From assembly GCF_026230105.1 (NCBI RefSeq), contig NC_079477.1, positions 1,679,001 to 1,743,000 on the forward strand: a DNA stretch of 64,000 bases. Reading direction: 5' to 3'. Positions 11,166 through 25,600 of the stretch are shown one piece after another. The position numbers were made by a program, and so were the translations under genes. How positions within the stretch are numbered: the stretch's first letter is position 1; the number at the start of each line of letters is the position of its first letter. This DNA comes from Diorhabda sublineata (Eukaryota > Arthropoda > Insecta > Coleoptera > Chrysomelidae). A model generated the notes under the pieces. The model had not been told where the DNA came from, searched no databases, and saw only the letters and a list, made by a program, of their open reading frames with translations.

Positions 11166-12600
11166 TCATTAGTTGAAATATATAAATACCAAGAATGGTT
11201 TTACCGATATATCGAAAAACTTGCTGTATTAATCGGTTTGAAACCATAGAATACGATTAATTAATTTCCAACTACCACACCACTGAATTTTCGAGTAAAT
11301 CTTGGTAATAACAACCGCCTAAGGTGGCGCTACGAGGTTGAAGTAGTTATATGTGTTTGTGTCATATGTCACTTCGAAACAATTTGACATTATATCACTT
11401 AGAAGAAGACCGCCTCCTAATTTTTTTCCACAAGATATTAGTCAAGTAGGTACTTGATGTTCATTTACTTTATTGTTTACACTAGAATTCAGAATTTTAT
11501 CACGCACACAAACATACACACACATTCGTATACTGAACCTAACCTAACATAACCTAATACCAGAAATCAGAAAGTCACATAACCACGGAATATTTTTTCT
11601 TACATACATAGACATCTCATTTGTATATAATAATGTCATTTTTATCATTCTCAAGCATGCGCAGTTTAGATACTGATACTCTAAAGATCTTTGTCACGCC
11701 TTCGATTTCTCATATTGAAGAAAAGTAATTAATAATTTTTTAAAACAATTTCTATTAAGAAAAAAAAAGCATTCGGCGAATTTAATTTACTTTGTTGTCA
11801 CTGATCTTCTTCGTTTTTTCTAACCTCTCCTTAACAATATGATGCTTTTAACCACGTCTGTCCATTCGCCGGTCAACATGGGCGTCCACCGGCCATTTGT
11901 CATCGACGTTTCCGGAACTTACACCACATGACTTACTAGCTCGTTCCTTGTATCTGCGATACATTTTTCTGGCAGAAAATTATTTATCGACCTCTCATTT
12001 ATTAAGTTATTGTTGAACAAGTGACAGATCGGAATTTCGAGGATTTATTTCTTGATAAGATACGACTTGGATCATAGGCGTAGGTGATAATTACAAATCT
12101 AACATAAAATAATGAGTGGTTAGTCCACGAGGGACGATTACAAAATTAACGCCATTCGAAGCGAGAATCTGGCAACGCCATTAAACGGAATAAGTACGAA
12201 ATTCAAGCTGTGACTAATTGAGGGCGCAATTATCGTTGATGAGAACACAGAAAATCGCTTAGCCGAACGTTCCCCTAGTATGCAGGACCGGACTCGACAA
12301 ATAATCTACAAACAATCGAATAAAATATGATACAGGATGTCTAGGAACTTGATTACGTATAATAAGCTGCGTATCCATTTTTAATTGAGATTTTAAGGCG
12401 TTTTATTTCAAAACTAATTATAAACAATAGAGGGCGTGTTGGAAAATCAGATAATTTACACAATTCGTTCAAAATACAGCTACTGGGCTTACTGAAGTTA
12501 CTTTTCAAATGAATATTGTTACAGATTTCGAAAAAATACTTTATGAATCCCATGAATATTTCAAATAATGAACTAATTCCAATTTAGTAGGTTTAACTTG
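11166..12600. other. Intergenic stretch without recognised gene
   Basis: I see no coding exon or recognisable element. A short CCTAA-type cluster (aacctaacctaac) lies near 11528 and resembles the insect telomeric pentamer in two or three copies only. Confidence 0.5.
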
Positions 12601-12601
12601 T

Positions 12602-15600
12602 AAAGTTTGTAAGTTAACACGTAGATGGAGCTGCTAATATTAGAACCATATGAATTTCAATTATGTTTCACTAACCTTCAATAGATTTTCGAATAAATTT
12701 GACAGCTGTCATACAATTAGCTTATGAATCGATTCATAACGAAAACGAATGATAATAAACTCGAATTTTAGCATCGATATATATTATTGGATGATTCTAT
12801 GATATCATAATGAAGTTCCATCTGCAGTCACCCGATTAAACTGCACTTAAAGACTAACTACAAAGCGTGAAAAAACGCCAAAAGTTTGTAGGTTACACAT
12901 AGATGGAGCTACTAATATTATAGCCCTAACCTTCAATGGATTTTCGATTAAATTTGACAGCTGTCATACAATTAGTTTGTGAATCGATTCATAACGAAAA
13001 CGAATGATAATAAACTCGAATTTTAACATCGATATGTATTAATGGATGATTCTATGATCTCCTAATGAAGTTCCATCTGTAGTCAGCCGATTAAACTGTA
13101 CTTAAAGACTAACTACAAAGCGTGAAAAAACGCCAAAAGTTTGTAGGTTACACATAGATGGAGCTACTAATATTATAGCCCTAACCTTCAATGGATTTTC
13201 GATTAAATTTGACAGCTGTCATACAATTAGCTTGTGAATCGATTCATAACGAAAACGAATGATAATAAACTCGAATTTTAACATCGATATGTATTAATGG
13301 ATGATTCTATGATCTCCTAATGAAGTTCCATCTGTAGTCAGCCGATTAAACTGTACTTAAAGACTAACTACAAAGCGTGAAAAAACGCCAAAAGTTTGTA
13401 GGTTACACTTAGATGGAGCTACTAATATTATAGCCCTAACCTTCAATGGATTTTCGATTAAATTTGACAGCTGTCATACAATTAGCTTATGAATCGATTC
13501 ATAACGAAAACGAATGATAATAAACTCGAATTTTAGCATCGATATATATTATTGGATGATTCTATGATATCATAATGAAGTTCCATCTGCAGTCACCCGA
13601 TTAAACTGCACTTAAAGACTAACTACAAAGCGTGAAAAAACGCCAAAAGTTTGTAGGTTACACATAGATGGAGCTACTAATATTATAGCCCTAACCTTCA
13701 ATGAATTTTCGATTAAATTTGACAGCTGTCATACAATTAGCTTGTGAATCGATTCATAACGAAAACGAATGATAATAAACTCGAATTTTAGCATCGATAT
13801 GTATTAATGGATGATTCTATGATCTCCTAATGAAGTTCCATCTGTAGTCAGCCGATTAAACTGCACTTAAAGACTAACTACAAAGCGTGAAAAAACGCCA
13901 AAAGTTTGTAGGTTACACATAGATGGAGCTACTAATATTATAGCCCTAACCTTCAATGAATTTTCGATTAAATTTGACAGCTGTCATACAATTAGCTTGT
14001 GAATCGATTCATAACGAAAACGAATGATAATAAACTCGAATTTTAGCATCGATATGTATTAATGGATGATTCTATGATATCATAATGAAGTTCCATCTGC
14101 AGTCACCCGATTAAACTGCACTTAAAGACTAACTACAAAGCGTGAAAAAACGCCAAAAGTTTGTAGGTTACACATAGATGGAGCTACTAATATTATAGCC
14201 CTAACCTTCAATGGATTTTCGATTAAATTTGACAGCTGTCATACAATTAGTTTGTGAATCGATTCATAACGAAAACGAATGATAATAAACTCGAATTTTA
14301 GCATCGATATGTATTAATGGATGATTCTATGATATCATAATGAAGTTCCATCTGCAGTCACCCGATTAAACTGCACTTAAAGACTAACTACAAAGCGTGA
14401 AAAAACGCCAAAAGTTTGTAGGTTACACATAGATGGAGCTACTAATATTATAGCCCTAACCTTCAATGGATTTTCGATTAAATTTGACAGCTGTCATACA
14501 ATTAGTTTGTGAATCGATTCATAACGAAAACGAATGATAATAAACTCGAATTTTAGCATCGATATGTATTAATGGATGATTCTATGATATCATAATGAAG
14601 TTCCATCTGCAGTCACCCGATTAAACTGCACTTAAAGACTAACTACAAAGCGTGAAAAAACGCCAAAAGTTTGTAGGTTACACATAGATGGAGCTACTAA
14701 TATTATAGCCCTAACCTTCAATGGATTTTCGATTAAATTTGACAGCTGTCATACAATTAGTTTGTGAATCGATTCATAACGAAAACGAATGATAATAAAC
14801 TCGAATTTTAGCATCGATATGTATTAATGGATGATTCTATGATATCATAATGAAGTTCCATCTGCAGTCAGCCGATTAAACTGCACTTAAAGACTAACTA
14901 CAAAGCGTGAAAAAACGCCAAAAGTTTGTAGGTTACACATAGATGGAGCTACTAATATTATAGCCCTAACCTTCAATGAATTTTCGATTAAATTTGACAG
15001 CTGTCATACAATTAGTTTGTGAATCGATTCATAACGAAAACGAATGATAATAAACTCGAATTTTAGCATCGATATATATTATTGGATGATTCTATGATAT
15101 CATAATGAAGTTCCATCTGCAGTCACCCGATTAAACTGCACTTAAAGACTAACTACAAAGCGTGAAAAAACGCCAAAAGTTTGTAGGTTACACATAGATG
15201 GAGCTACTAATATTATAGCCCTAACCTTCAATGGATTTTCGATTAAATTTGACAGCTGTCATACAATTAGTTTGTGAATCGATTCATAACGAAAACGAAT
15301 GATAATAAACTCGAATTTTAGCATCGATATGTATTAATGGATGATTCTATGATATCATAATGAAGTTCCATCTGCAGTCACCCGATTAAACTGCACTTAA
15401 AGACTAACTACAAAGCGTGAAAAAACGCCAAAAGTTTGTAGGTTACACATAGATGGAGCTACTAATATTATAGCCCTAACCTTCAATGGATTTTCGATTA
15501 AATTTGACAGCTGTCATACAATTAGTTTGTGAATCGATTCATAACGAAAACGAATGATAATAAACTCGAATTTTAGCATCGATATGTATTAATGGATGAT

Positions 15601-16043
15601 TCTATGATATCATAATGAAGTTCCATCTGCAGTCAGCCGATTAAACTGCACTTAAAGACTAACTACAAAGCGTGAAAAAACGCCAAAAGTTTGTAGGTTA
15701 CACATAGATGGAGCTACTAATATTATAGCCCTAACCTTCAATGAATTTTCGATTAAATTTGACAGCTGTCATACAATTAGTTTGTGAATCGATTCATAAC
15801 GAAAACGAATGATAATAAACTCGAATTTTAGCATCGATATATATTATTGGATGATTCTATGATATCATAATGAAGTTCCATCTGCAGTCACCCGATTAAA
15901 CTGCACTTAAAGACTAACTACAAAGCGTGAAAAAACGCCAAAAGTTTGTAGGTTACACATAGATGGAGCTACTAATATTATAGCCCTAACCTTCAATGGA
16001 TTTTCGATTAAATTTGACAGCTGTCATACAATTAGTTTGTGAG
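12602..16043. repeat. Satellite array, 255-bp unit, about 13.5 copies
   Basis: The marker aaagtttgta recurs at 12881, 13136, 13391 and 13646, an exact 255-bp period. The first unit (from 12602) is 24 bp longer and more diverged, and the last breaks off at about 16043. Each unit holds two perfect palindromes, TGACAGCTGTCA and GAATCGATTC. Variant positions (ggatttt/gaatttt, gtattaatgg/atattattgg, gatatcataatg/gatctcctaatg) repeat in a three-unit order in the right half, indicating 765-bp higher-order repeats. Confidence 0.95.
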
Positions 16044-16089
16044 TTCGCCCAATCGATTCAAAACGACTATTAGGTAGCGTTATTTCAGC

Positions 16090-19000
16090 GTTTTAAGGTA
16101 GAATTTTTATATACGTAGTTGAGAATGAAATTTTTTGAAGAGGTGATTCGGTCCTGAATTTCTTTTCTTTCCGAAAACGTCACATTATATTATAATTTGC
16201 ATAAGGCAAGAAAAGCACATTTCGAATAACTTTAATGAATTATGACGAAGTTTAAAACGAAAAACTCAAATGAATAATGTCAATTAAAACTTTCTACTTT
16301 CTTTGTTATTCATTTCATAATTTTCAAATCAAAATATTCCGAAAACGGAACACGGTAACGAGTTTTAAGTCGCTTGAAATTTTGCTTAATAAATCAAATA
16401 TTAAAAAAATTACGTTCAATACTACTTGATACGAACCGTGTAACTAGCGCCCTCTATGAGGCATTAAAACAAATTCGTTGGATATATCAGCTTCCAAAAC
16501 GTATTCGTACAAAATTTCAATACAATGTTGCCAGTAATTGTGACAAAATCGTAAAAAATGTGTATCTTAGAAACGGGATCACCTTTTTTTGAAACACCCT
16601 GTATACTGTAAATCTAATCCATTTTAAAACCATTAACGTTAAAATAACAGATATCATAAAACTATTTGTCTATTTAAAGAAACCATAAAATTCTAGTTAT
16701 TCGATTAGTTAAGATATTTAATAATTAGTTGCTGTTCGTATAATTTGTCATTTTGTATCAACAGGCGATTAGTTGTTTGTACAATAAATGACTCGACAAT
16801 TATTATTAGAACGATTACCGAACGGACGACGTTTCGCTAAAAGGAACGCTCTTTGTTATGACATAAGTAACCACGGAACACACTTAGTGTATCTTCTGTA
16901 TAAGTAACCAAGGACTCTTCCAACGAGAATATACAGTCCACCCAAGGTTGATAAAGCAAGACCTAAAAGACTTAAAATATTCTTAAACTTTTAATGAACA
17001 AATCGTTTTATTTTTTTTCTTAACCCATTTCTTATTATTAAATGGAAAATTAGAATTTTTGCAAAACATTTCAAAGCTATTAGTCTCAACATTATAATGA
17101 GTGGTCTGTATTGTCATTCAAAAGGAATCTTAAATAATGAAAAAAGGTTATAATTAGTAGTAATGAAAATACAAACCTATCAATATTTAGTGTTCCAATC
17201 GTTTTTATTTCTACTTAAAAGTTCGTTATTTCTTTTAAAAAACATTCATCGATGTCAACAATCAATATTCAAACTGACAGTTGACACATGTGGTTAGATT
17301 ATTAATTTTGATTTGTTAGATTATGAATGACATAAAATTTTATAGGTTAGTTCGTTAACAATCATAACAGAATTTTCTACATAATTGAATATGACTTATC
17401 AGGATTACGTCACTTCGTTTTTCCTAATAAAATAATTTCCTTGTAGTTTCACCCCATCCATTGCCCATTAAAATGACCGAGTTTACTTTATAAGGGTAAC
17501 GGTGCCTGTTTATGACCGTTTCCACGTTAAAAATTCATGATATTCATTGAGTTTATCAACAAAATTACTGCTTATTCTACATCGAACTATAATTTGAAGG
17601 TAATTGGTAATGTATCAACGTTATTGCCCCTGTTTTTTCTATCGTATTTAACCAGTTAATATAACGATGTCATGAAGAACTTTCTAAATGACTAATTTGT
17701 TTTGATGTCATTACTGTAAACGATACAAAATGATGTTATCATCAATATAAAAACATATTTATCTTTACTAATTTAATTATGATACAGAAAACAAGATAAA
17801 AAACGTTTTGTCTACAACTGACACCTGCAAATTTGCAAAACAATCAAAATGTATTCACAAATTTTCAAATTTTACTCTATCACACACTAAATGATTGTAC
17901 TTAAAACAATTTTTGACGTAAGAAGTTATAAAAAAAATTTCCTAACCTAACTTAACCTAACCGAGTATTTTCAGCTACTATGCTAGCCTCCTGATCATGA
18001 AAGACGGCCCAGATGCTTTTATTTGACTTCAACCATTGTACCTAAATCGAATTAAATCTTTTTCAAAACGTTATTTCTAATAAGAAGTGTAAAAGTAGAA
18101 ACTTTTTTCAATCCCTGTATATGTACATATCTCTGTAGAGAATTTCGTTCCCTCGACAAAAACCGTGAATATCAAAATGTGACAAGCAAAAATCCAAACC
18201 GAAACGGTCGGTGTTTTTTATTTTAATTTCCCCCAATGAATGCATTATGGCAGATTTTAATGGTTCTGTTATATAAACTCACCCCCGAACGGCGTAAATT
18301 AGTCAGGGAGTAAATTTCTCTGTCAAATTATGCAAATGCGTTCGGGAATATGACTCCACTCATGCCTGATGTTACTCTATTGTATCTCCGATAAATTTTC
18401 AATTGTGCACGATTTGTTTGTCAAAATGAACGTCTGGAATATCCGGAAAATTTTTCGATTTAATTGTACTATTATTCGATCATTATCGTTGTAGATTTGT
18501 TAACTAGAATTATTGAAAGTTTTTTTTTTCCTTTTTTTATCTTAAAAGAAATAACAGGCGTGTTGTTTTTCCCGAGCTTTTACTTCAAATACATGAGCAC
18601 GCAAATGAAATTTCGACCAACCTGAACCCTGAATTCTAACAATTTTTCACAGTTTTTATAAAAAAATTAGCCCATTCTGTCTAATGTATACAACAAAGTG
18701 ATTGATTATGTATATTAGGCACCCTCTACAACACCTGTGTATTGTTGATTGCATATAAACTGTTTTCAGAAATCTGTTTATAACACTATTTAATGTATGC
18801 CGAAAGTTTTTGATCTTTTAATATGATAATCACCATTATATATGTTTTATTAGTCATAACTCAGAAATAAATCAAACTAATATTCTAATATGTGCCATAT
18901 GCCCTGTCAATATAAGTATAAAGTATTGACTATGTTTCCAGGCGTATAGGAATTAAAAGCTTGTTTTTAGTAATAATTATTAAAAATGATAATATCTCAA

Positions 19001-19406
19001 TAGTGTTAACAATTATTTCTAATATGTAGAAAAAATACGAAGTCGAATCTAATTTGTTGACACGAATCAACGATATAGCGAAGATTTATGACGTCATTAT
19101 TAACCGCCAGTATACTAACGTATATTTCGAAGCGTGGCTATCTGTCATCTAATGTCAATAATTTTTAAAAACCACAATAGTCACGTGGACAATTTTGGTA
19201 AGCAAATACAAATAAGATAAGAAATTACATTATTTTATGATTACATTCGAGATTTTGTGAATGATCTCTGTTTTTATCAATCAAAAATGGGTTCATAAAT
19301 GAACATTAATTTCGATCGATCCTGTCAACATACACGATATTGATATGAGGTTATTATGTAGTAAACAAAACGTTTTCAATTATAAATAATTGAAATAGTA
19401 ATTATT
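16090..19406. other. Intergenic region upstream of the zinc transporter gene
   Basis: No exon was recognised. Near 16420-16605 there is a short element-like segment ending in gaaacaccctgtata, the reverse complement of the TACAGGGTG motif at 5406 and 5646, preceded by a gcgccctctatgag block. A CCTAA-rich patch (cctaacctaacttaacctaacc) lies at about 17941. The remainder is AT-rich and featureless to the eye. Confidence 0.4.
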
Positions 19407-19622
19407 ATGACTCCATGCAATCATTACGAAGACGTGGATTTCCTATTGGATGATAAAAATTCGAAACAGATAAAGTGTTTACAATGTCACAGATTAGTTT
19501 GGAACTCGGCGAATTCTGATGTGGGTCAAGAATTAAACAAAACTTATATTCGAGAAGATGGTACAACGTGTATCACTGAAGACCATAATGATAATTTAGA
19601 AGATTCACCGTTATTGACCAAT
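19407..19622 (+). CDS. ZnT coding exon 1
   Basis: ATG at 19407; 72 codons, phase 0, donor AAT|gtaagt. Encodes the cytosolic N terminus, ending DNLEDSPLLTN. Confidence 0.88.
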
Positions 19623-22600
19623 GTAAGTAGCTAACAATATATTTTTTCTCGTTATACAACCCAGCAATTGTAATCATCAATAAAAGAGAAATTTTTATTG
19701 AAACAAATACCAAAAGTTTTGTGTGACTAATTGAAACCACTATGAAAATATTTTAATCAATTATGCAATTTAATCATTTAAATCCAAGTGAAATTTCAAA
19801 TTTATTGTTTTTGTGATAAGTGTAACAGTCATTTTTAATCAACGTAATTTTTTTCAATCTGGTTCTTTACGCTGTTTAACAAATAAATTCTTAGAGCATT
19901 CTTAAGAATTTTAACAAAACTTCGCTTTATCAACCCTCTTCCTTTGAGGGCTGAAATTCACTTTTTATTCCAAATGTATTTGAATAAATTATTATTAGAT
20001 GTCTTCAAACTTGAATAATTACAATTTATACTAATAAAGTAAAAGAATAATGATAATTATGATCATTTCTAGCCTTGCATTCGTTCAAATTCATTTCATT
20101 TTCGATAAATATTAACTTTGGAAGAAGACATCAAGTTTGATGTAAAAGTTAGGTTATATTTACGTCTCCCGAAACTAATAAAGGCTAATGAATAATGTTG
20201 CATTTTATCTCGGCCCTAATAGAAAACTGTCATCCACATTCAATCTTTTTTTTAAAACAGGATAAATTTGCATATATCAGGTTTCACTAAAATCTTTAAA
20301 ACTCCCTAAAATACATTAGATATATACGAAGGATATCCGAAAATTTTCCGACCTCAACTTATTAATATATAATATATCAGTTTATGATAGACATTTTATT
20401 ATTATTATTATTATTATTTTGGTCTGAATGAATTGATTTTAAATCTTCAACAAAAGAAAACGCAAAGTTGTATTCCAGTTCACTTTCACCACTTTTTCTG
20501 CCTTTATTTATCCTGTCGTCCATCTTCTGCATTAACTTTATAATCATTTTATCCTTTTCCCATACCTTTTTTTTTAAATAACGACCACTAAATTCTCTTT
20601 TTTGGTCCCTTATTACGTAACGATTTTGAATTTTACTTCTCAAATTCGTCTCTCGTTATGAACCATGGCGTTGCCGTTTGTACGCGGCAGTACAAAATGG
20701 CGTGCACGCTGCTATTCGCGGCGGGATCGTTGCGCGTTCGCTTTGAAAACGCTCGCAATCTCCTAGTATGATAAGGCCTTAAGAACGGATTTTTCTACTA
20801 AATCTATTCTAGCATCGAAAAAAACATCTAACTTCGTGAATCATTCTGTAACAATTTCATTTAAATGATTGCTGCTTAATTTATCTTTTGAAGTATTTGT
20901 TTTTTTTTCCAAATGTGTTATCAACAATCTGAAATGTTTCTGTATTGTTTTAATGACTAGATCATAATTCTTAGTACTACTAGATTAACCTCTTAAAAAT
21001 CTATCAAACGTTTTTTATTTTCGAACTAATTTCTGTTACATAAGAAAATTTAATAAAAAATGGTAAGTTTTTTCATAATTAAATTAAATTAATATCATTT
21101 TGGACCAATCTATTTATATATATATATGTAAATTTAGAACAAACTTCATTTGGTTAAAGTCGTATCAACACTCGTATACGAATTAGTGCCCATCGCTTTT
21201 ATATATTTAATATTTTGAGGTTAAGTTAATAAGTATTTGAACATTGAAGTGAGGATGAAATATATTTGGTATCGTTCTATAATAAATTATTTATTTACTG
21301 TCAACGAACTTGTTAATTAAATAAGATATTAATCTTATTTGTGTTCATTACTTATTAAAATTGATTTGTTTGGAACCCACACAATATGATTTGAATCAAT
21401 TGTTTACGTCTCTGTCCTGAAAACAAATGCTATACCAGGACCATCCAAAAAGTATTCCACCTCAACTTTCTAACTAAATAAAAGATATCAAACTATCTAT
21501 AATACAGTTTTTTTGTGGTACTTCCTGTTAATTTATATGATAAATCATATACAGGCATTATATTGCTGGAGATCGTATTTGAGGTTAAGTTTTTAGTTCA
21601 TCGATACAATGGCCTTGTTTCTTGTTTTTGCTTGATTTGTTTATGGTTGTCTCTAAATCTATTAATGTTCGCCGAAATATCCTTTTATCTATTTCAGGAT
21701 TTATACGAAGATTCTGAGTTTCACTGCCACCGCATCTTGCGGTCTTCGGAAGATGTTACTGCTTGGAAAAAGTTGAGTAGTGCGGCTATATTATGCGCTG
21801 TATTTATGGTGAGAGCAAATAAATTTTAAATGTAATGTTTCGCACCATTTTTCTTTACAGCTGCACATTTAAAATAAACACCTCTAGATACTATATTTTC
21901 AGTTAGATTTATATTTTATCTTTCAGCTAGCAGAATTAGTTGGTGGTTACTTGGCTGGAAGTTTAGCTGTAATTACAGATGCAGCACATCTATTATCAGA
22001 TTTAATAGGATTTTTAATTTCTTTATTAGCTATATGGGTTGGGAGGAAACCGCCAACTCGAAGTATGACATTCGGTTATTATAGAGCAGAAGTTATAGGC
22101 GCTCTTCTCAGGTAGTCCTACTCAAATTTAAATAAAACAAAGAGCTACGTGGATCTATCTATGTTTTAGCGTCTTAACTATATGGATATTGACAGCAATT
22201 CTATCCACGATGGCGATTAGTAGATTGTATACCAAAGATTATGAAATTGAAGCAACTACTATGATTGTTATATCAACTGTGGGGCTGTTGGTCAATGTAA
22301 TGTGAGTAATTTTGATTATTTTTACTTAGAAATTGAATTGAAGTCATTTATCGTGAAATGGGAATCAGTATGGGACTTTAGATCAATATAATGTGATGAT
22401 TTTCGTTTATTTTCACTTATAAATTGAATTGAAGTCATTTATCATGAAATGGGAATCAGTATAGGACTTTTGGTCAATATAATGTGATGATTTTCATTTA
22501 TTTTCACTTATAAATTGAATTGAAGTCATTTATCGTGAAATGGGAATCAGTATGGGACTTTTGGTCAATATAATGTGATGATTTTCATTTTATTTTCACT

Positions 22601-25600
22601 TATAAGTTGGATTGAAGTCACTAACTAACTAGTTTATATACTAAATAAATTTTCTCAATAAGTCTAGAACGTAAATAAACAAATAAATAAAAAGACCTTC
22701 TTAGAAATGAGTTCTAAAAAAATAATATAAACAATTCTTCACTGTTTATATACTATATGTATATATACTCCACTATAGTGGAGTTTTAAATTGGAATAAA
22801 ACAAAATTGTTGATAAAATTACTTTTATTCGATAATTCTACTTTCCACAATTTACAATGTCTGGTTCTAACGGTAGGATGATCTATATACATATGGTTAT
22901 TGTTTTTATTAATTTTAATGAGAAATTATTCATTTTTTATACTACGCTTATGTGTACTTTTACCCTAGAGGTGAGTTCTCCACCCTAACTAGGGGGTGAA
23001 AATTTTCATGTCGAAAATAATTGATAGAGGACCAAAGGTTATTAATAATCGATAGTACATTCTGTTATTTTATATGTAATAAACTAAAATATTTAATTAA
23101 TCAAAATTTAAATTTTACTTTATAATTACCACAACTATATATAATCATTTATCTTATGTCCTAATCTACTATTTAATTTTATCCAACAAAACGTGATTAT
23201 ATTTTGTGTTAGCCCAATTAGTGCATCTAAATACTTAGTAATTATGTTTCAAGACGTTCAATTTTCATCTGGTTAACTTTGTACGTGTAACCCCCTTGAC
23301 ACAATCTATTTTCATACATATCACCCCTTCGAAACTATCTTTTTGCTACCCGTTTTAGTAGGTCACTAATTTGTGACGAAAAATAACTTTATGGACTGTA
23401 CTAATATTTGTAAATACTATTAATAAAAAGAAATCAAAACTGCACATAACCTCTACAAAATAATTTATAAAAAAGGGGATTATTCCACCCCGTTTTTTCT
23501 TATACTTTGTTAGGGTTTACAGTTTTGATTACTCTATGAGTGATCCCATGGGGTCCCCTAGGGATTAAATAGTAGGTGACAAGATGTATCCCCGGGGAAC
23601 GTTAGAGGTTTGTCAATCGATATGGATCTGGATGGATTAGTCTTTGAAAAAATCAGTCGATGAGTGAGAATGACAAATCGTACGATCTTAATTTATTTAG
23701 AACTGTGTCAAAAGCCTTCGATATGTTCAGTGATTTTGCTCTAGAATCCCCATATTTCTCTATATCTTCAGTCTATACATTGGTGACATAATCCAGAAGA
23801 TCCCAGGTTGATATATATTTATGAAGGCTGTATTAATGATGTTAACAGACTCTAATATACAATTTAAGAGTTTGAATGCTGTTTGAAAAATGTTTGGCGT
23901 AAACGATGAATTTTTAATTATGCTCTGTTCCAAATGTTTCTACACTTCTAAATTTATAGCATTTACGGTGTAGAACTGACAATAATAAAACAAATTGATA
24001 TCAAAATTCCCAATTTTTATTGTTCGGAACTCTTTGGGATTTACAGAGAGAAGTTTTCCTTAGTCTCCTCTCACAGATCCGCGCCTCACCATATAGCTAG
24101 TACAAATTTGGGGATAAAACGTCCCACTTTGTTTTTATGACGGTAAAATTGATTTTTTGTGAAAATTATAGGGAAAATACCAAAATGTATATTTTCTATC
24201 ATTTAGAAAATAGAGTAGTAGGCAGTTTTATGTCAAGTTAAGTAACCTCACGTTCCTCTATTAACAAAAACATAATAATTATCACAATTTATCATATCTA
24301 TTTATCGAGTATATTATTTTTTGTCACAATACAATAAACTTGTAATCAAACAGTTCACTTTGAGTTCTTTTTTTATTAAAGAATTTATTTGCTCCTAGGA
24401 ACATCCACTTAGTATTAAACACATATATTCTCCTAATAATTGAGAATTTTCATTATTAAATTATCTGTGGGTAAATGCATTAAATAAACTTACACATATT
24501 CCTTTACCTCTTAAATCTACCATTATCATCGTAGTTTTTTTATTAATACTTTATAGTCAATGTCATAAATAGCAATCTGGGCACCCACTAATAACACAAA
24601 TATTTAAGTAGATGGAGTCACTTCCGTCCACAAATGTTGAAAATCATCAGGAATGGTTAATATATAAGATTCATTTTCAAGACCAACTCTTAACAATTCC
24701 CTAACCAACACCCATTTGCTCATCTTCTTACTTATAGTAATCCTCCTGTTGTTAAAACCACCTTCACTTTTCGATTTTAAATGATATTTAGCTGCTATCG
24801 AATGAATTTGTGCTCTTTCTTCTTTAGTAAATCCTGAATCGAAGCCTAAAGTTACAGTTTTATTAGATTTTGCGTAATCTGCTAGAATTTTATCGACTTC
24901 TTGCATTACGGATTGTCCACCTAATCCTAAACCTTCTCTGGATATATTTTCAATTATTTTCTCAGCGACACTTTTCTGTTCACCTTGTTCTTTAGTTCCT
25001 AGACCTTTACCGCCCCATCCCATCTTAAGCATCATTTGAAGAGCTTTGCTGTTACTATTCATGGTATCATCTTCTTGGGTATTTACTTTATGATTGTTGA
25101 TATCATTCATAGATACTTCTTCATAATGAGATTTTGATGTGATATAAAAACATTTGTTCTTCAAAATTTCCAGTCCCATTTCATAAAGAGCTTCTTTTGC
25201 ATCCTTTTTTGAAGAATACATACCTTCAGCGATTATTGTTGAGTTTATTCTTAATTTGGAGTAACCTGTTGCCTCATCTCTATCAATAGCCATTACACAA
25301 TTTTTTACCTGATGTGCTGCGTTATTCAATAAAACTGGCGGTATTTCATTGTTATTCTGTAGTAAAATAAGTTGTCCGATGTTATCTGGTTGACTTTGTA
25401 CAGCTGTTATTAACTTTTCAATTTTAGCTTCTAACGGTGTTAGGGAAACTATAGGCTCAGACTGAAGTTCTGGAGAAAGGTCGCGTTGTCTTATTTGTGT
25501 CCTTTCTCGACTATTTGACTCAGATCTATCAATTTTTTGGCCCCTATTTGATCTATTTCTATCACTTGATGGTCGATCGTAAGGAGTCCTACGCTCCCAG

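Noticed and set aside
20640..20785. CpG-rich patch as a promoter CpG island
   Set aside because: It is about 140 bp, lies in an intron, and its end resembles a transposon terminus with a 3-bp TTA flank; insects generally lack CpG-island promoters.
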